In this document: piece by piece, positions 1 through 11,257 of the stretch
How the letters are laid out: every line of letters starts with the position of its first letter
Position numbering within the stretch: the stretch's first letter is position 1
Origin: Ascaphus truei
Taxonomy: Eukaryota; Chordata; Amphibia; Anura; Ascaphidae
Assembly: GCA_036426205.1 (NCBI GenBank)
Contig: CM071568.1
Coordinates: forward strand, 215,245,245-215,309,244
Direction of reading: 5' to 3'
DNA length: 64,000 nt
Notes under the pieces: model-generated
What the model was told of the DNA's origin: nothing
The model's input: only the letters and a program-made list of their open reading frames with translations
Databases searched by the model: none
Made by a program: the position numbers and the translations under genes

Positions 1-698
1 CTGAAGTTCTCAAAATCTGCAGATCTGTTAGCTGTGTAGGTTTAAGACAAATCAAATTTGGCATATTGTTTGATTGAAAATTGGAGAGAAATGGCAGCAA
101 GATGCAGAACGTATTACACCCCATTGTAATATCTGCATTGTATAATTCCTCCCAAACTCCTATTACTTAACAGAATCATTTCTCAAAATGCTTAGTGATG
201 TAAGCCAGGGAAATAACTTTTATGCATCGATTTCTATTCCACATGGTTCTTTTAGCATCAGTTTAATGACATCTCATGATACACACTGTAAGTAGCTTCA
301 GGTATCTCCCAGGAGGTTATTTAAAGTGATTATTACTTGATTAAAGTTATTCTCCATGTCAGATTCAATCTTGAAGTTGGCTTTGTCTGTCGAAGATTAG
401 GAGTTTATCATTCTGATTGATAGTCGGTTGTAATTGAATGTGTTCCACATAAAAAGGGAATGCAGAAACTTGTTAAGAATAGAACTGATCCTCTTCTGTT
501 TGCTTGATATGCGATTCTGTGACATTTTGCTTGTGTGTGCAATCTGCCCTTGAATGGCTCAAAGTGAGTTCCCCTACTAACAACTGTAGCTAATTGGAAT
601 ACAGCAGATTCTTTTAAAATAAATTTTAAATATATATATATATATACACACACAATTGTTTTATTCCTTCTGTGCACAAACTGGTTACATTTGTTAAA
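1..698. other. Intergenic AT-rich DNA, no gene seen
   Basis: No open frame here resembles a known protein. The only structure is a short TA/CA dinucleotide run at about 630-653. The sequence up to about 698 differs from what precedes the second copy of the direct repeat, so this is where the shared segment begins. Confidence 0.6.
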
Positions 699-1972
699 CT
701 AATTTATTAAAATCCCAGTTTCCAATAATATATATATATATTTTTCTTTACATAATGTTTGATGTGTCTGTTTATTTAATTTTTAAATTCATGGGTTCCC
801 ATATCCTTTTAGGACACTAATTATGAATGAAAGCAAAAGAGAATTGAACCCGCTCTACCTACTAGAACAGACAGGTGCAAAAAGGGCAATTGACTAAATA
901 ATGGAAGAAAAAATACACCAGATGTAGCAAAGACACTGCCGTCTGGATAAGTCCCTAACTTATGGGGAGGGTGATGTGTGTCAGCTAAGAGAAGGCTGTT
1001 ACCACACCGTATACCCGAGCACTAAGTGGACATACGCAAGACGCACTATAATTACTTCATCTATTTTCACTGTTACTACTGTCTGGTTCTAATTTATTTT
1101 ATTAATTATTATTATTAAAGGATTTTAAGACAACCATATTGCAATACACATTGGACCAGTACTTTGCTTCTTACTGCCCATCCACGGCTGATTCAGGTAC
1201 TACTCCCTTTCCAGGCATAGAGTGCATTTTTAGGAACTTATCCAGATGGCAGTGTCTTTGCTACATCTGATGTTTTTTTTTCCATTGTTTACACTAATTA
1301 TGAATACATTATTCGGGGCTAATTCATAAATGAGGCATGATTTAAGGTCTGACGAACAATATATTGGGGGAGATTCACTAATCACTTTTACGGTTAACAC
1401 ATTGTGATCCTACGTCATCTGCTATTTAAGTCAATCTCAGTGCATTCATCTGTATTTTAGGTTAGTGAATGTCCATCATAGGGTCAAATTTACTAAGCAG
1501 TACTACTCCATAAGACACCTGCTGACACTGTTTAGAAACTTGGCTCCTTACAGCCCATTCAAATGCACAGAAAGTGTCTAATGCAGTAGCCCTGTATATT
1601 AAATATGGTCCTATGTTGTCCATTCACTTGAAATGCATCTTCCAGCATGAAATGTGTCTTATGAAGTAGCTCTTCTTGGTAAATATGGAACATAATGCAT
1701 CTCTCTATCTCTATCTCAGTCAGCAACATGACGCAACAACGTACACTATGTACTTATTTCATTAGGATACCTATATTTATACAATTGACATTAAGAAAAT
1801 ATTAAAAAATTGTCACTGTGCCATGCTAAGGTGTAGGCAGAACATCTCAATTTCCAGAGCAGATTGAACAGACAGATGGACAGAACAAGATGTGAAGGTA
1901 AGCAGGACAGGGACAAGATTAATAGAATTGGTACATCAAGCACAGTATACGTACTTGTCGTAGGCAATCCAG
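699..1972 (+). repeat. Direct repeat copy A (1.27 kb), undisrupted
   Basis: This stretch matches 3708-17676 nearly base for base once four insertions in the second copy are removed. Shared sequence starts at CTAATTTATTAAAATCCCAG and ends at GTCGTAGGCAATCCAGC. No coding capacity is recognisable. Because it lacks the insertions it preserves their target sites: ATA at 1217-1219 (Harbinger), about 1540 (709-bp MITE), about 1593-1598 (361-bp MITE) and TAA at 1693-1695 (251-bp MITE). It could be part of an older dispersed element or a local segmental duplication; no terminal TG/CA or inverted repeat identifies it as an LTR. Confidence 0.85.
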
Positions 1973-3707
1973 CCTTGACAAAGCCACTCAGCGAAACGTA
2001 CGTCGGCATTGGACGTACTGACGTCAGTGGGAGTGGTCACAGAGACTACCTGCCCGCTACCCACAGCTAAGACTGCGCACACTTTGATTTCTCCATCCTT
2101 GTCTGGAGTGCAGACGCTGTTAAGACCGAACAAGTCTGCACACCATGGAGGGAGCTAACGGGGCTTTAGCACCTTGGGTAATTACCCCAAAAGATTTATT
2201 TGGGCAATGTAAGTCGTGACATTGGAGACATTGTGTCAGACGCTCGTAAACCTGTTACTTTGTCCAGTTACGCAATACTAAGACTGTGCACACTTTGATT
2301 TCTCCCTCCTTGTCTGGAGTGCAGACGCTGTTAAAGACCGGACAAGTCTGCACACCTGGGAGGGAGCTAATGGTGCTCTAAGCACCTTGGTAATTACCCC
2401 AAAAGATTAGTTGGGCAATATAAGTCGTGACATTGGAGACATTGTATCAGACGCTCATGAGCCTGTTACTTTGTCCAGTCACGCAATATCCAGGGTATAT
2501 TGTATTCTTTTTAAGTACTCAGGACTGCGATCCCCAGGGTGACGGAACGGATCCTCTTGGATAATCATTCGTAGATTAGCAACAGGTACACATCCACCTG
2601 ATGTATATAGGTGTTTCACATACAGCCATGGAGTTAATATCAAGACCACATATCTGTTTGTTCATTGGACATAAGACGCTGTCATTATAGACACTCTGTA
2701 AGACATTACCAGTCTGCCATTCTGTCCAGACTCACGGTCCTGTGTTAAATCAATTAACCCCTTATTTGTGCTGATATCGCACATGTAATATGGCTGAATG
2801 AGCGCAGAAATGCCCTAAATGCAAACACGGGCAGGATGTGCATTTACTGGAAACTCGGCCGGACACACTACACTCTGTGTACCTAATGTTTAATCGCTAT
2901 TTTTGCAGCAGAACGTGTTGATCCTCCCTAGAGTGCCTATAGCGACATTACAGCAGACGTATACAGTCTGTCATTCTGTTCAGGCATAGGGCATACGAAG
3001 TAGCTTCACTTAAGTAGGCATACTAGGACGTCACAATATAAACACTCTCCTACTGAGACTATCAAGTAATTCTGTCTGCACTTATCCTAAGGATCTTATG
3101 TCCTCACTGTGATGTGTAGGGTTCATGTGGGGAGGGCACTAACTTTTGAGCCAGCTACTCTGTCACACTGAAACCCACCAGTTCCATCTATTGGGTGTAA
3201 CACTATTTTAGTGCTTAGCTCTCCCTCTGATACCACATACCCATCTTCAGCCCTTTGTGTACACATACAATCTTGGACCGATTCTTAACTTCAAGTTCCG
3301 TCTCCAAGTGGTATACACCATATCCTTGTTTGATCGCGAGTCCCCACTGTTATATACGGAGTGGGGCTTCCTACCCTTGAATCTACCCATCTCATTTATT
3401 TTAATTCGCCTATTTGTCATAGTTATGCCTCCCCACTAGGCATACCTAATCACTGACCCTATTTTATCTGATTTCTCATTAAAAGTTTATTTTAAATTTA
3501 TCCACCATTGCAATTAGATCGGTCTATTTACTTGTTAATTTAAGTCTCTCCCTCGGTGTTATCCTATCATTGCCATTCAGAGTGCTCTCATTATAGGGGT
3601 TTCTTTTTTCTTTGTTCGATGTTTAGCCATTACCTCTGATCATAGCACCTATAGTCAGGCTGTAGCGAGGGTCTCCTTTACTCTTCCCATTCCCTGTTTT
3701 CCCTGTG
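1973..3707. other. Spacer between direct repeat copies, no gene seen
   Basis: About 1.7 kb of non-coding sequence lies between the two copies of the 1.27-kb repeat. It contains a tandem duplication (2067-2488). The rest has only short frames without recognisable domains. It may be the unique part of a larger unit of which 3708 onward is a partial second copy. Confidence 0.5.
2067..2488 (+). repeat. Tandem duplication of a 211-bp unit
   Basis: Two adjacent units, 2067-2277 and 2278-2488, both start CTAAGACTG and end CGCAATA. They differ by scattered substitutions and small indels. Both contain a palindrome-like pair built from GTCTGGAGTGCAGACG. No function is evident. Confidence 0.8.
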
Positions 3708-4227
3708 TCTAATTTATTAAAATCCCAGTTTCCAATAAATATATATATTTTTATCTTTACATAATGTTTGATGTGTCTGTTTATTTAATTTTTAAATTCA
3801 TTGGTTCCCATATTCCTTTAGGACACTAATTATGAATGAAAGCAAAAGAGGATTGAACCTGCTCTACCTATTAGAACAGACAGGTGCAAAAGGGGCAAAT
3901 GACTAAACAATGGAAGAAAAAAACACCAGATGTAGCAAAGACACTGCCGTCTGGATAAGTCCCTAACTTATGGGGAGGGTGATGTGTGTCAGCTAAGAGA
4001 AGGCTGTTACCACGCCGTATACCCGAGCCACTAAGTGGACATAGGCATGACGCACTATAATTACTTCATCTGTTTTCACTGTTACTACTGTCTGGTTCTA
4101 ATTTATTTTATTAATTATTATTATTAAAGGATTTTAAGACAACCATATTGCAGTACACATTGGACAAGTACTTTGCTTCTTACTGCACATCCACGCTGAT
4201 TCAGGTACTACTCCCTTTCCAGACATA

Positions 4228-4247
4228 GGGGGCTATGCACTAAGCTC
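4228..4247 (+). repeat. Left terminal inverted repeat of the Harbinger element
   Basis: GGGGGCTATGCACTAAGCTC directly follows the ATA target duplication. It pairs with 15566-15585 with one mismatch, T in place of the fifth G. Confidence 0.88.
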
Positions 4248-4304
4248 CGTTAAGTCACTTTTAGACCGCAAAGTGCTCTTCGATCGTGATTTTTTGCTCA
4301 ACCC

Positions 4305-4436
4305 GATGCACTAAGCAACGCAAACAGGCACTTTGCGATCTAAAAATGACTTTTTCCCGGAAAGTCCAACTTTGCTCGATCGCAACCCTGTTTGCGTTAA
4401 ATTCTGCCCTTAAGCGGGATGCACTAAGCAACGCAA
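4305..4436 (+). repeat. Subterminal direct repeats of the Harbinger element
   Basis: The 19-mer GATGCACTAAGCAACGCAA occurs at 4305-4323 and 4418-4436. A related GCACTAAG core is in the terminal repeat, and TTAGTGCATCGCG appears near the right end (about 15496-15508). Such subterminal motifs are plausible binding sites for the Myb-like protein or transposase; that role is inferred. Confidence 0.6.
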
Positions 4437-4499
4437 CCTTAGCAAACGCGAAAGTTGCGTTGATCAGAACACATCAGGTCAGAGTAGATGCAAAGAAAT

Positions 4500-5454
4500 C
4501 TGGACTTAGAAATTTTTTTTTTTTTTTTTGCATGCGCAAAACCCATACAGCAGGCTGGCGGGTGTCCCCGGCTTACCCCGCGGGGGTCCACACGGGAGGC
4601 CGGGGGTCGCGCGGGTATCCTCGCAGGGGTCCCGGGTGTGTTGGGGGGTCTGTGGGTGTTCGTGGTTCCCCGTTTGCATGCTTGACCAATCGTGTGCCAG
4701 ACCCAATGACAAGTAACCATACCAGTTAATACAAACACATAACACATACAGTACAGTATTGTAGTGTAATAAAATAATATTATCCACATATGTATAATTC
4801 TGCCTTTCACTTTTTAACATACATTCAGATGGAGAAAGAAACAACATTTACTCAGAGGGGTACATGGGTGGTCCTCCAAGCTGTCTGGGGCTCCACGGAT
4901 GTTGGCATGAATATATCTGTATCCCCCGGACATGATAGTCAACAATTTACATTAAATGTCACCACATGTTTCCTTGTATTTGTATATCAATGTAATTACA
5001 TGTATCTTGTAAACTTTATAGTGTTCCATCAAAGTTAGCAGGGGGTTAATTTAAAGGGCAATACTCCCGTCATCACCAAACAAACATATTGCCAATAATC
5101 CACCCTTCTGACACAGCTTTACACTAACAAAACATTATTTATAGAGATGTACTACGTTCATGACTCAACATGTTTCTGAGAAATTTAATAATAGAGTTAT
5201 TATTTTATGTCAATTACTAATATTGTGCCGCAGCATCGCTTACATTGTTTATTTTCGAATGGTGCGTAATTGATGATGACATCACATTTCATTATGTGTG
5301 TAACACATCGAAATGACATTACAATGAATTGTACAATTAGTACAATTAATATGTTCACAATACTAACCAACACACGTGTCATCATTTATAATCATTTGAC
5401 TAATTAATCTGCCTATTTAAAGGATAGAAAAAGGCACTTACCTACCACGACGAC
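4500..5454 (+). other. Harbinger 5' non-coding region upstream of the transposase
   Basis: This interval lies between the left end and the transposase start. It contains a T-homopolymer at about 4510-4528 and a GC-rich, G-run-rich block at 4555-4680 that could act as a promoter region. No conserved coding frame was recognised, and the several short frames across the GC-rich block look accidental. Confidence 0.4.
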
Positions 5455-6910
5455 ATGGATCCGCCACCAGATTGCGCTTTTCTGATTTTTTGTGTGAGGA
5501 GGAGGGAGATTATGTTGGATATGAGAGAGAGGAGAGAGAGGAGAGAGAGGAGAAAGAGGAGAGAGAGGAGAGCGAAGGAAGCGAGGGAAGCGAGGGAAGC
5601 TAGGGAGATCCGTCTTGTGAGACATATAGCCCCCCGCAATTTTAGACAAAGAACCTCCCTAGAGGGCTTGACTGAGGAAGAAATTATCAGGCGTTACAGA
5701 TTGAGCTCAGCGGTATTTTGGAACTGTATGAAGTTTTAAGAGAAGATTTAGAGCCAACAACAGACAGGAGTCATGCAGTGCCTGGCCTTGTTAAAATGCT
5801 GAGCTCCTTACATTTTCTTACTCATTTCAAACAACTGTGGGCATAGTAGGCAGGGTCTCGCAGTCGGAATTCTCACGGACCTTTAGCCAGTTTCTATGTG
5901 CACTGACTCGATGCGCTAGTGATTATATACATTTTCCTAGTTAGCAAACAGTGTGGCAGGCACTGAAGACTGCATTTTATAATGTAGCTGGGCTACCCAA
6001 TGTGATGGGTGCTATCGATTGCACACATGTTGCACTGACACCGCTACGTGAAGAGGAGAGGGATTTTCGGAACAGGAAAAATTACCACTCGCTCAATGTG
6101 CAGGTCGTATGTGACTCATACATGAAAATTCTGAGTGTGGTAGCCCACTTCCCAGGTGCCTGCCACGATTCACATATTTTAAAAAACTCATCAGTGTTTC
6201 GCAAATTTGAAGCGGGGGAATTCGAGGATGGTTGGATATTGGGTCAGTCAATGTTACATAAACTGCACTTACAACTACATTTAATGTACAGATTTATGTT
6301 TCATTGTGTGTTGCTAAGATTCTAATTAACATCAAATCCTTCACTTTTGTTAACTTCTATATGTAATCCATGTCATGCATCGTAATGGTAGATAAGGAGG
6401 ATTTCATTGTTAGGGCATATGTTCTATATTATTCACTGTCATGTATTATGAAATGGCAATACACAATGTTTGGAATGTACTTACATATTTTAACCTTTGT
6501 CATTTGACTCTCTTATAGGTGACTCAGGATATGGTAGCCGCCCTTGGCTTCTGACCCCACTGGGTAATACTCAAACCCCTGCAGAGGAACGATATAATGC
6601 CGCACACATATCCACACGCTCGGTGATTGAGAGGACATTTGGAGTGTTGAAAAGTCGTTTTAGGTGTCTTGATAGATCTGGTGGTGCGCTCCAGTATTCA
6701 CCAGTGAAAGTTGGTGACATAGTGATTTGTTGTTGCATTCTGCACAACATAGCACTACGTCACAATCTTCAAGGCAACATTCATGATGATTTAGAGGAGG
6801 ATCCTTTCGTGCCTCCTACAGGGGTTAGGGACCATACAGCCAGTGGGGTGGAGACTCGCAGGACCTTAATAGCTAATTTTTTCACATGTAAGTTTTACCA
6901 ATACATATAA
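5455..6910 (+). pseudogene. HARBI1-like Harbinger transposase, broken
   Basis: The product is a DDE nuclease of the PIF/Harbinger (DDE_Tnp_4) family that would cut and paste the element in the nucleus. The frame opens at ATG 5455 and includes an arginine/glutamate-rich stretch encoded by GAGA repeats (5521-5605), then the helical LTEEEIIRRYRLSS region typical of HARBI1. Catalytic motifs are AIDCTHV (first Asp), GDSGYG (second Asp) and VIERTFG (Glu), all intact. A predicted intron runs from GTCAGT at 6243 to the AG ending at 6518; it splits the codon before DSGYG and joins the frames cleanly. Damage: frameshifts near 5712 and 5825 and an in-frame TAG at about 5943. It is paired with the convergent Myb-like gene in the same element. 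The family call is secure and the exon borders are inferred. Confidence 0.88.
5521..5605 (+). repeat. GA-rich microsatellite inside transposase exon 1
   Basis: Repeats of GAGAGAGAG and GAGGGAAGC encode an Arg/Glu and Ala/Arg/Glu-rich tract near the transposase N terminus. It probably expanded by slippage. Confidence 0.7.
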
Positions 6911-8154
6911 TATAATCTGTAATCATCACGTTGTGTGTGTAAAATTGCATTGTGTGTATAATCTTAAAATGCTGCTCTCTCCAAGGAACTGCACATTTTC
7001 TATGGAATGATCAGAACTTCGGCTGGCTATGGTATGTTTATTTGTAACACCTTTATTCTTGTATTAATCTTCTTTCAAACCAACTATACAATGTGTGCAT
7101 CGTTACATGCAGAATATTGTGTATGAAGTGAAAAACAAATGCTGTATTCACTACTCTGCATAGTGTTATCTTACAACTAAACTACTGTAAATGATTATAT
7201 ATGTATTTTGGCTCATACTTTCAACATTATGATCAATCTATAAATAATTAATGGTGTTATTAAAGGTTTACAGAATTGTTATGCTTCACATTCCTTACTT
7301 CATATTATTATTGTCACGTATGTAAGTATTACTACATACATAATTAGTGTCTGCATGAGTATAAACAGATGAGATATTGATCTCTTCTATCATTAAGCTG
7401 GCATGTATCCCTATCATTATTAATGTTTATTTTAAAACCACACATTTCCCATATTCATCTTTTATGTAAATGTTTCGTACAATTGTTCAAGTAAAACTTT
7501 TAACAATACATTTTGAACAGAAGTACATGTGTGTTTCTTCAGGCGTCATATAAATTTTTTTTTTTTTACTTGAATGATGTCACTGTAATCTGCATCCCAT
7601 TGATAAAAATGGAGCACTAACACAAGACGTCATGTCAAAGTTTATTAGAATGTTAACACACATGTCAAGTTAGTATCAAAAAGCCTACATTCTATAATTT
7701 TTTTTTTTTATTCGATAATCTATGATTAACTACGATATATAAAAGTGTGCATGTTCAGTTTGAGGTATCATAGCATGACTGGCCATGTGATGTCTTTGGC
7801 ATGTGGCCATAATGGAAAAGCTCTCAATTGCTCGCTCTTTGGATACATGCATTCACATTATCTTCTGTCTTGAACGGAGCTGTGAACATCTGTGAAAGAA
7901 GTAGATATATAATATTAATTTTATAAATATATCGGTTACATAGTTACTTAATGATGCATCTAAACACACGGTTTGTATAATGTACTAAACGTCAATCATT
8001 TCGTTAACAACATTAATGCTACATATAACCACAAAATGCTTACTGCATAACAAGAAGATATATGTAAATAAACATTTCTTGTTGGATGGATCCTCAGCTC
8101 CACATGTCTATTTAAATAAACTTTTTTTAGTCACCACCTACGTCTACACCCTGT
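6911..8154. other. Harbinger interior without recognised gene
   Basis: AT-rich sequence downstream of the transposase with several A/T homopolymers (about 7556-7568, 7699-7709). No conserved domain, promoter or RNA gene was seen. Confidence 0.5.
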
Positions 8155-8480
8155 TTGTCTACGGCTGTGCTTCACTACCCTTCCTGCTGCTGCTGGAGGA
8201 ATTTCCTTGCTGTCTATTGCTGTTATGCACGCCAGGTAACCACTGCACACGGAGGAGATCACCGCTGGTCAGGTGACAGCCGTGCGCGATGCCGCAATCA
8301 CACCGGGAGTAGCGGTGCCACATCTACACAAGCAGCTTACCTGAGGCACGATACCGGGCATTTCCCCACCTCATCTACACCGGAGGAGATCACCGCCGGT
8401 CACTTGACTGCCCCACGTGACGCTCCAGTCACGACAGGGTTGGCGGTGCTACATTGCATCACTGCTATTGAGGACTGAAA
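8155..8480 (+). other. GC-rich island with imperfect 131-bp duplication and open frame
   Basis: This block stands out from the AT-rich surroundings. GGAGGAGATCACCGC occurs at 8251 and again at 8382, with similar downstream sequence, so there is an old duplication of about 131 bp. A 107-residue plus-strand frame spans it (8155-8478), rich in Ser, Thr, Ala and His, with no domain I recognise. The minus strand has interrupted frames only. It may be a remnant of a third gene, a CpG-rich regulatory block or an unrelated insertion. Confidence 0.35.
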
Positions 8481-8563
8481 CACGGCGTTCACTCTCCTAA
8501 ACCGTGAGTTTCTGCAACCATTGGTGCCCAGAGCTGGGCCAGTTGCCATCTGATATCTATGGT

Positions 8564-8847
8564 TTAAATACACTGTGCAACGGTTACTTTATTCATTCTG
8601 ATGCACCTGATTGGATATACATGTGTATCCGTTTCTATTCGAATAAAAGAAGCATTGGTTGATAAAGTGCGGCGGATCGAATTTTCCATACCTTAGGTTG
8701 AGGATGATTATGATAATAATGGTAGTTATCCGTAAGATATTGATAGATCTGTGAGACCGTAGCTTTTTTTTCCCTTTCATTTTCAATGGCACTATATATT
8801 GCTAAAGAAAGCGGAGGCTTTTCCATAGAACACATCTCAAACGGCAT
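8564..8847 (-). pseudogene. Forkhead-like (winged-helix) domain remnant
   Basis: Minus-strand frame from ATG 8847. After a short leader it reads SMEKPPLSL, then AIENEREKKATVSQIYQYL, then TDNYHYYHN. These match the KPPYSY start and helices 1-2 of forkhead domains. A 1-bp frame break near 8685 follows; in the next frame WKNSIRRTLSTNASFIRI corresponds to the recognition helix (family consensus WQNSIRHNLSLN.CF). About two residues seem missing after KPPLS. Three stops lie just upstream in the same frame, so only the domain core is preserved. Forkhead proteins are sequence-specific DNA-binding factors. The position inside a Harbinger element, between its two known genes, is unexpected; captured host sequence or a nested retrocopy are both possible. 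Family assignment is by eye. Confidence 0.6.
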
Positions 8848-9404
8848 GTATTTGAACGGAATGGAGTACAGTAACCAAAACTATTCCTTAATTCAAGGTT
8901 CTTACAAAGTATCCAAACTTGCATTATGTGCACAACACTGTACAAGGTCATTATACAAAGGAAGAAGTGTCCATGTATTCTTCTCCCACATACAGGTGTT
9001 CTGTATCTTATGAAATTTGTACTTGCATATTATACATGATTTAGTAGCCAAGCTCTGAAACACACTTTGGATAGAATTGTTTTGTGAAATAACATGTTCA
9101 AATTAACAAATATTTATAATGTTAATTTTTCACAATTAAGACGGTATAAAATATAGATAGATATCACATACATTATTCACACTTGCAAAATCATATGCTG
9201 TTTCGTTCACATGTATGCACCTTACTTGTGTTACATACACACTTGATAATTGCACATTGTTAAGTATGTTTGCTGAACCTTAATGAATGCTAATAATTGA
9301 ATATGAAGACTTACGGGAAGAATAATAAGACCTTTATTTTTTTGGGGGGGGATAGTCGTTGTGATGAACATGTGGGAGGCGTTGGTGTGGGATCACGTCC
9401 ACGG
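8848..9404. other. Harbinger interior, no gene seen
   Basis: AT-rich interval between the forkhead-like remnant and the end of the Myb-like gene. The minus-strand continuation upstream of the forkhead core (8848-9010) has residual open stretches with three stops. A G-run occurs at about 9342-9351. Confidence 0.4.
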
Positions 9405-9429
9405 TTACTTGATCGTTGCCTTCTTCTTG

Positions 9430-9960
9430 CCGTTTGATGCTGGCCCAGTGCCGTGGCTTGTGCCAGTGGTTGATCCAGTTCCGGGGCTTGTGCCAGTGGT
9501 CGGTCCAGTGCCGGGGCTTGTGCCAGTGGTTGATCCAGTGCCGGGGCTTGTGCCAGTGGTTGATCCAGTGCTGGGGCTTGTGCCAGTGGTTGATCCAGTG
9601 CCAGGGCTTGTGCCAGTGGTTGATCCAGTGCCGGGGCTTGTGCCAGTGGTTGAGCCAGTGCCGGGGCTTGTGCCAGTGGTTGAGCCAGTGCCGGGGGTTG
9701 GGACAGTGGTTGATCCAGTGCCGGGGCTTGTGCCAGTGGTTGAGCCAGTGCCGGGGCTTGTGCCAGTGGTTGAGCCAGTGCCGGGGCTTGTGCCAGTGGT
9801 TGATCCAGTGCCGGGGCTTGTGCCAGTGGTTGATCCAGTGCCGGGGTTGTGCCAGTGGTTGATCCAGTGCTGGGGCTTGTGCCAGTGGTTGAGCCAGTGC
9901 GGGGTTTGTGCCAGTGGTTGAGCCAGTGCCGGGGGTTGGGACAGTGTTTGAGCCACTGCC
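9430..9960 (-). repeat. 30-bp minisatellite in the Myb-like gene 3' end
   Basis: About 17 copies of a 30-bp unit (plus strand core GGGGCTTGTGCCAGTGGTTG) encode tandem decapeptides rich in Thr, Gly, Ser and Pro on the minus strand. The unit is a multiple of three, so expansion keeps the frame. A few copies toward 9850-9960 have lost a base. Confidence 0.9.
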
Positions 9961-10069
9961 AATGGTTGTGCCAATGCCAGTGCCAGTGCTAGTATTTGGG
10001 CCAGGGGAAGAGCCTGGGACATAGGATCCGGCGCATTATGATCCTGATGTAGCATTGGCTGTGTGTCTG

Positions 10070-10360
10070 TCTCGCTTTGCCTCTCTGGCTCACTTTGCCT
10101 CTCTGGCTCACTTTGCCTCTCTGTCTCAGTTTGCCTCTCTGGCTCACTTTGCATCTCTGGCTCACTTTGCATCTCTGGTTCACTTTGTATCTCTGGCTCA
10201 CTTTGGATCTCTGGCTCACTTTGTATCTCTGGCTCACTTTGGATCTCTGGCTCACTTTGGATCTCTGGCTCACTTTGGATCTCTGCCTGTATTTGCCTGT
10301 CTGCCTCTATTTGCCTCTCTGGAGCTATTTGCCTCTCTGGAGCTATTTGTCTCTCTGTCT
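10070..10360 (-). repeat. 18-bp minisatellite in the Myb-like gene
   Basis: About 16 units of CTCTGGCTCACTTTGCAT and variants. On the minus strand they encode repeats of Glu-Ile-Gln-Ser-Glu-Pro type, an acidic, probably disordered region. Confidence 0.9.
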
Positions 10361-10369
10361 CTGATATTA

Positions 10370-10714
10370 CAGTAGAGGCAACTCTTATTCGAACAAAAAC
10401 CAGTGGCAATTCCCCAAAAAACCCAGGAAACACCCAGGTACATTCTGAATACATGCCTTAAACTCTCCTTAAACTAGCTCCAGCATTTCTGCATTGATTA
10501 ATGGCCTATCAGATTAACAGCGGGGGTTCCTGGCAGTCCCATTGAAACTGAATTGGACTGCCAGGGATCCCTGCTGTGTTAATCCTATGGGTCGTTAGTC
10601 AATGCAGAAATGCCTTAAACGTGCCTCAAACTAGCCCAGAACATACCCAGCACATACCCAGAATGTAACCCGGCTAGTTTACGGCAAATGTTAGAATAAA
10701 CGTTGCCTCTACTG
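10370..10714. mobile_element. 345-bp Tc1/mariner-type MITE inside the Myb-like exon 3
   Basis: Inverted ends CAGTAGAGGCAAC face each other at 10370 and 10714, and TA flanks each side (10368-10369, 10715-10716). The TA duplication and CAGT terminus fit Tc1/mariner-derived MITEs. Internal inverted similarity around 10500-10590 (CTGGCAGTCC / GGACTGCCAG) adds hairpin character. Removing 347 bp restores one reading frame, so it inserted into an intact exon. Its first bases CAGTAG supply the TAG that now ends the upstream frame. Confidence 0.85.
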
Positions 10715-11257
10715 TAGATTAATATCTGTTAATAGCGCCAGATCGGATAGTATGTGTATATCCGATTGTGCGTGTGGCTGACTTTGTGGCTGTAATTGTG
10801 CCTGTGGCGGAGGCTGTGCCTGGACATGTGCCACAAGTTGACCCATACATGTGGCTATGACAGAGAGGCTATTTGCCATTTTGTCCAGTGTCTCCTGTTG
10901 TCTTGTCATTATATTGCTCATATGTTTCATTTCTTCATATATTTTCTCATTTATTTGAGAGTGTATGTGTGACCGATCTTCCTGGTTTTTGATAAACCTG
11001 GCCTCTAGGCTGGTTAAATTTGATAATGCTTCAGCACAAACCTGGTCTCCCTGGCCCTGTTGTATCTCCCCTTTGTCATCACTTTCAGGATTTGGTTGGG
11101 TATCCTGTAATCCAAGCAAATCAGGTCCGGAATCATACGCATCTGGGACACTAATATGTGTGGGATCTACTGTCATCTCATCCTCAATTCGGACAGGTTG
11201 TTGTGGTGATGCAGACACATCAGAATCCATGTCCTCAGCAATCACTATATAATAAAT

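Noticed and set aside
699..3707. The two 1.27-kb direct repeats as LTRs of one element
   Set aside because: They lack TG/CA ends, a primer site, a purine tract and a coding interior, and no target duplication was found at their outer edges.
5413..5649. Minus-strand Ser/Leu/Pro-rich frame
   Set aside because: Antisense of the GA-rich tract in the transposase exon.
9416..9862. Long plus-strand Cys/Gln/Trp-rich and Pro/Val-rich open frames
   Set aside because: They are antisense readings of the 30-bp minisatellite. The minus strand connects to the Myb-like exon by frame and splice sites.
9430..9960. Regular 30-bp repeats resembling a CRISPR array
   Set aside because: The units are contiguous without unique spacers, and the sequence is eukaryotic coding minisatellite.
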